NCBI GenBank assembly: GCA_038108155.1
Contig: JAYNHP010000073.1
Location: forward strand, 1-7,004
Source: MED-G20 sp038108155
Lineage (GTDB): Bacteria > Bacteroidota > Bacteroidia > Flavobacteriales_D > Parvicellaceae
Direction of reading: 5' to 3'
DNA: 7,004 bases
Below are positions 6,077-7,004 of the stretch, in pieces. The notes beneath the pieces were generated by a model that was given only the letters and a program-made list of their open reading frames with translations, did no database searches and was not told where the DNA came from. Made by a program: the position numbers and the translations under genes. Position 1 is the stretch's first letter, and each line of letters starts with the position of its first letter.

Positions 6077-7004
6077 ATGAAAATTTTAAGAATATTTTTA
6101 GTATTTATTTCAGTTTTTACATTAGGAAATTTATCAGCACAATGGACAGATGATAATTCACAAGCATCTGGAAATGGGTTAGATGTAACTATTGCTGCAT
6201 TTTTAAATAATGGCTATGCAGTTAGTTGTTTTGGTGGATCAAACGGAGAAATCAGAGCCACTGTTAACACAGGAACTGGCCCATATTATTACGAATGGAG
6301 TAATGGTGAAGAGGGTCAAGGTCCATTGTTTAATACAACAACAAATCTATCTGCAGGGACATTTCAAGTAACAGTTTATGATTTAGGGAATGATTTGGGT
6401 GGAGGGTTATATGATGAAGTTACTTTAGCAGTTTCTATCTCTTCTCCCCCTGAACTAAGGTTTAAAACATCTGGTTTTGGAGTAAGTCAAACCAATCCTA
6501 CATGTAGTTATTTAACTGATGGTTCTATAAGTTCAAAAGCTACTGGAGGTATTGGAGGGTATTCTTATTCGTGGGATGATGTTCCTTCAACATTATCAAG
6601 AGTAATTACAAACATTGGTCATGGTACACATACTGTAACAGTACAAGATGGGAACTTGTGCTCAGCTCAAAGAATCTATGTAATTGATCAGCCTACCAAT
6701 GTTTTTCCTAATGTAGTTGTTACCTCACAGGGATGCGGAGCAGGTAATGATGGAGTGTTAACTTCTAATCCTTCTGGTGGCTCTGGTGTTTACTCTACAT
6801 ATTCATGGGTTGACGGAGGGGGTAATAATGTTAGTAATACAAATATTGCATCATCTCTTAGCCCTGGCAATTATACTTTAACAGTAACAGATAATGCAGG
6901 GTGTTCTTTTGATACCACTGCAATATTAAATGCACCTATACTAGTTTCAGCTTCTATGGGTGCGCCAACAATGGTTTTATGTAATGGAGGTTCAGATGGA
7001 AGTG
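6077..7004 (+). CDS. SprB-repeat surface protein (N-terminal part, 3' end missing)
   Basis: The frame is open to the right edge, with 309 full codons visible. ATG at 6077 begins a signal peptide (MKILRIFLVFISVFTLGNLSA, then QWTDD). From about residue 45 on, the protein consists of SprB-type repeats of about 80 residues. Each has a Cys followed by G-x-x-x-G-x-I/L, then a GG-x-x-x-Y-x-Y-x-W strand, a turn, and L-x-x-G-x-Y/H-T-V-T-V-x-D-x-x-x-C. Clear examples are TCSYLTDGSISSKATGG (142-158) with GHGTHTVTVQDGNLC (181-195), and GCGAGNDGVL (219-228) with SPGNYTLTVTDNAGC (262-276). A further unit begins at LCNGGSDGS at the edge. Known: these repeats build very large cell-surface adhesins such as SprB, which is moved along the cell during gliding; such proteins usually end in a type B sorting domain, here out of view. 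It follows a SprF-family gene, as sprB-like genes often do. Total length, and hence orthology to SprB itself, is unknown. Confidence 0.88.
   Translation, partial: MKILRIFLVFISVFTLGNLSAQWTDDNSQASGNGLDVTIAAFLNNGYAVSCFGGSNGEIRATVNTGTGPYYYEWSNGEEGQGPLFNTTTNLSAGTFQVTVYDLGNDLGGGLYDEVTLAVSISSPPELRFKTSGFGVSQTNPTCSYLTDGSISSKATGGIGGYSYSWDDVPSTLSRVITNIGHGTHTVTVQDGNLCSAQRIYVIDQPTNVFPNVVVTSQGCGAGNDGVLTSNPSGGSGVYSTYSWVDGGGNNVSNTNIASSLSPGNYTLTVTDNAGCSFDTTAILNAPILVSASMGAPTMVLCNGGSDGS
6209..7004 (+). repeat. SprB repeats (three plus the start of a fourth)
   Basis: The protein-level tandem repeat has units starting near residues 45, 128, 210 and 291 of the plus-strand partial protein. The first unit is the most diverged: it has the opening SCFGGSNGEIRA and the YYEWSNG strand, but its second half, YDLGNDLGGGLYDEV, carries a Gly-rich insertion and lacks the closing Cys. 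Units two and three have the paired-Cys pattern. More units probably follow beyond the window. Confidence 0.8.

Noticed and set aside
1..7004. Mobile element, CRISPR array, tRNA or rRNA
   Set aside because: No transposase or integrase motifs, no regularly spaced identical repeats and no recognisable RNA gene were seen; nearly the whole window is occupied by four envelope-protein genes.

Overview
The window looks like chromosomal DNA from a low-GC member of the Bacteroidota, most likely a marine or gliding flavobacterium-type organism. The grounds are: AT-rich sequence throughout; signal peptides of the Bacteroidota style ending in ...AQ or ...SQ; a type B C-terminal domain of the type IX secretion system (T9SS); a PorP/SprF-family protein; and a SprB-repeat protein. 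No ribosomal RNA, tRNA, transposase or CRISPR array is visible.

Layout. Positions 1-3864 (minus strand) are one very large open reading frame that leaves the window at position 1 without a stop, with 1288 codons visible. It encodes a signal peptide, an OmpA-like small beta-barrel of about eight strands, a proline-rich linker, an L-type (legume-like) lectin domain and then a tandem array of Ig-like repeats of about 94 residues. A 91-bp AT-rich intergenic region (3865-3955) separates it from divergent plus-strand genes. The first of these (3956-4993) is a small secreted protein ending in a T9SS type B sorting domain. It overlaps by 4 bp a PorP/SprF-family gene (4990-5919). After a 157-bp gap comes the start of a SprB-repeat surface protein (6077 to the right edge, 309 complete codons visible).

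How the genes fit together. The plus-strand block is a recognisable T9SS arrangement: type B cargo proteins rely on a SprF-like outer-membrane partner, and these genes are commonly adjacent. The SprF-like protein here sits between two candidate cargos, the small type B protein and the SprB-like protein. The minus-strand protein is separate in orientation but also belongs to the cell envelope. Its barrel-lectin-Ig architecture is the most unusual item in the window. An eight-stranded barrel would normally leave what follows it in the periplasm, whereas lectin and Ig modules usually act outside the cell. Both large genes are cut by the window edges, so their C-terminal domains, which would settle localisation, cannot be seen.
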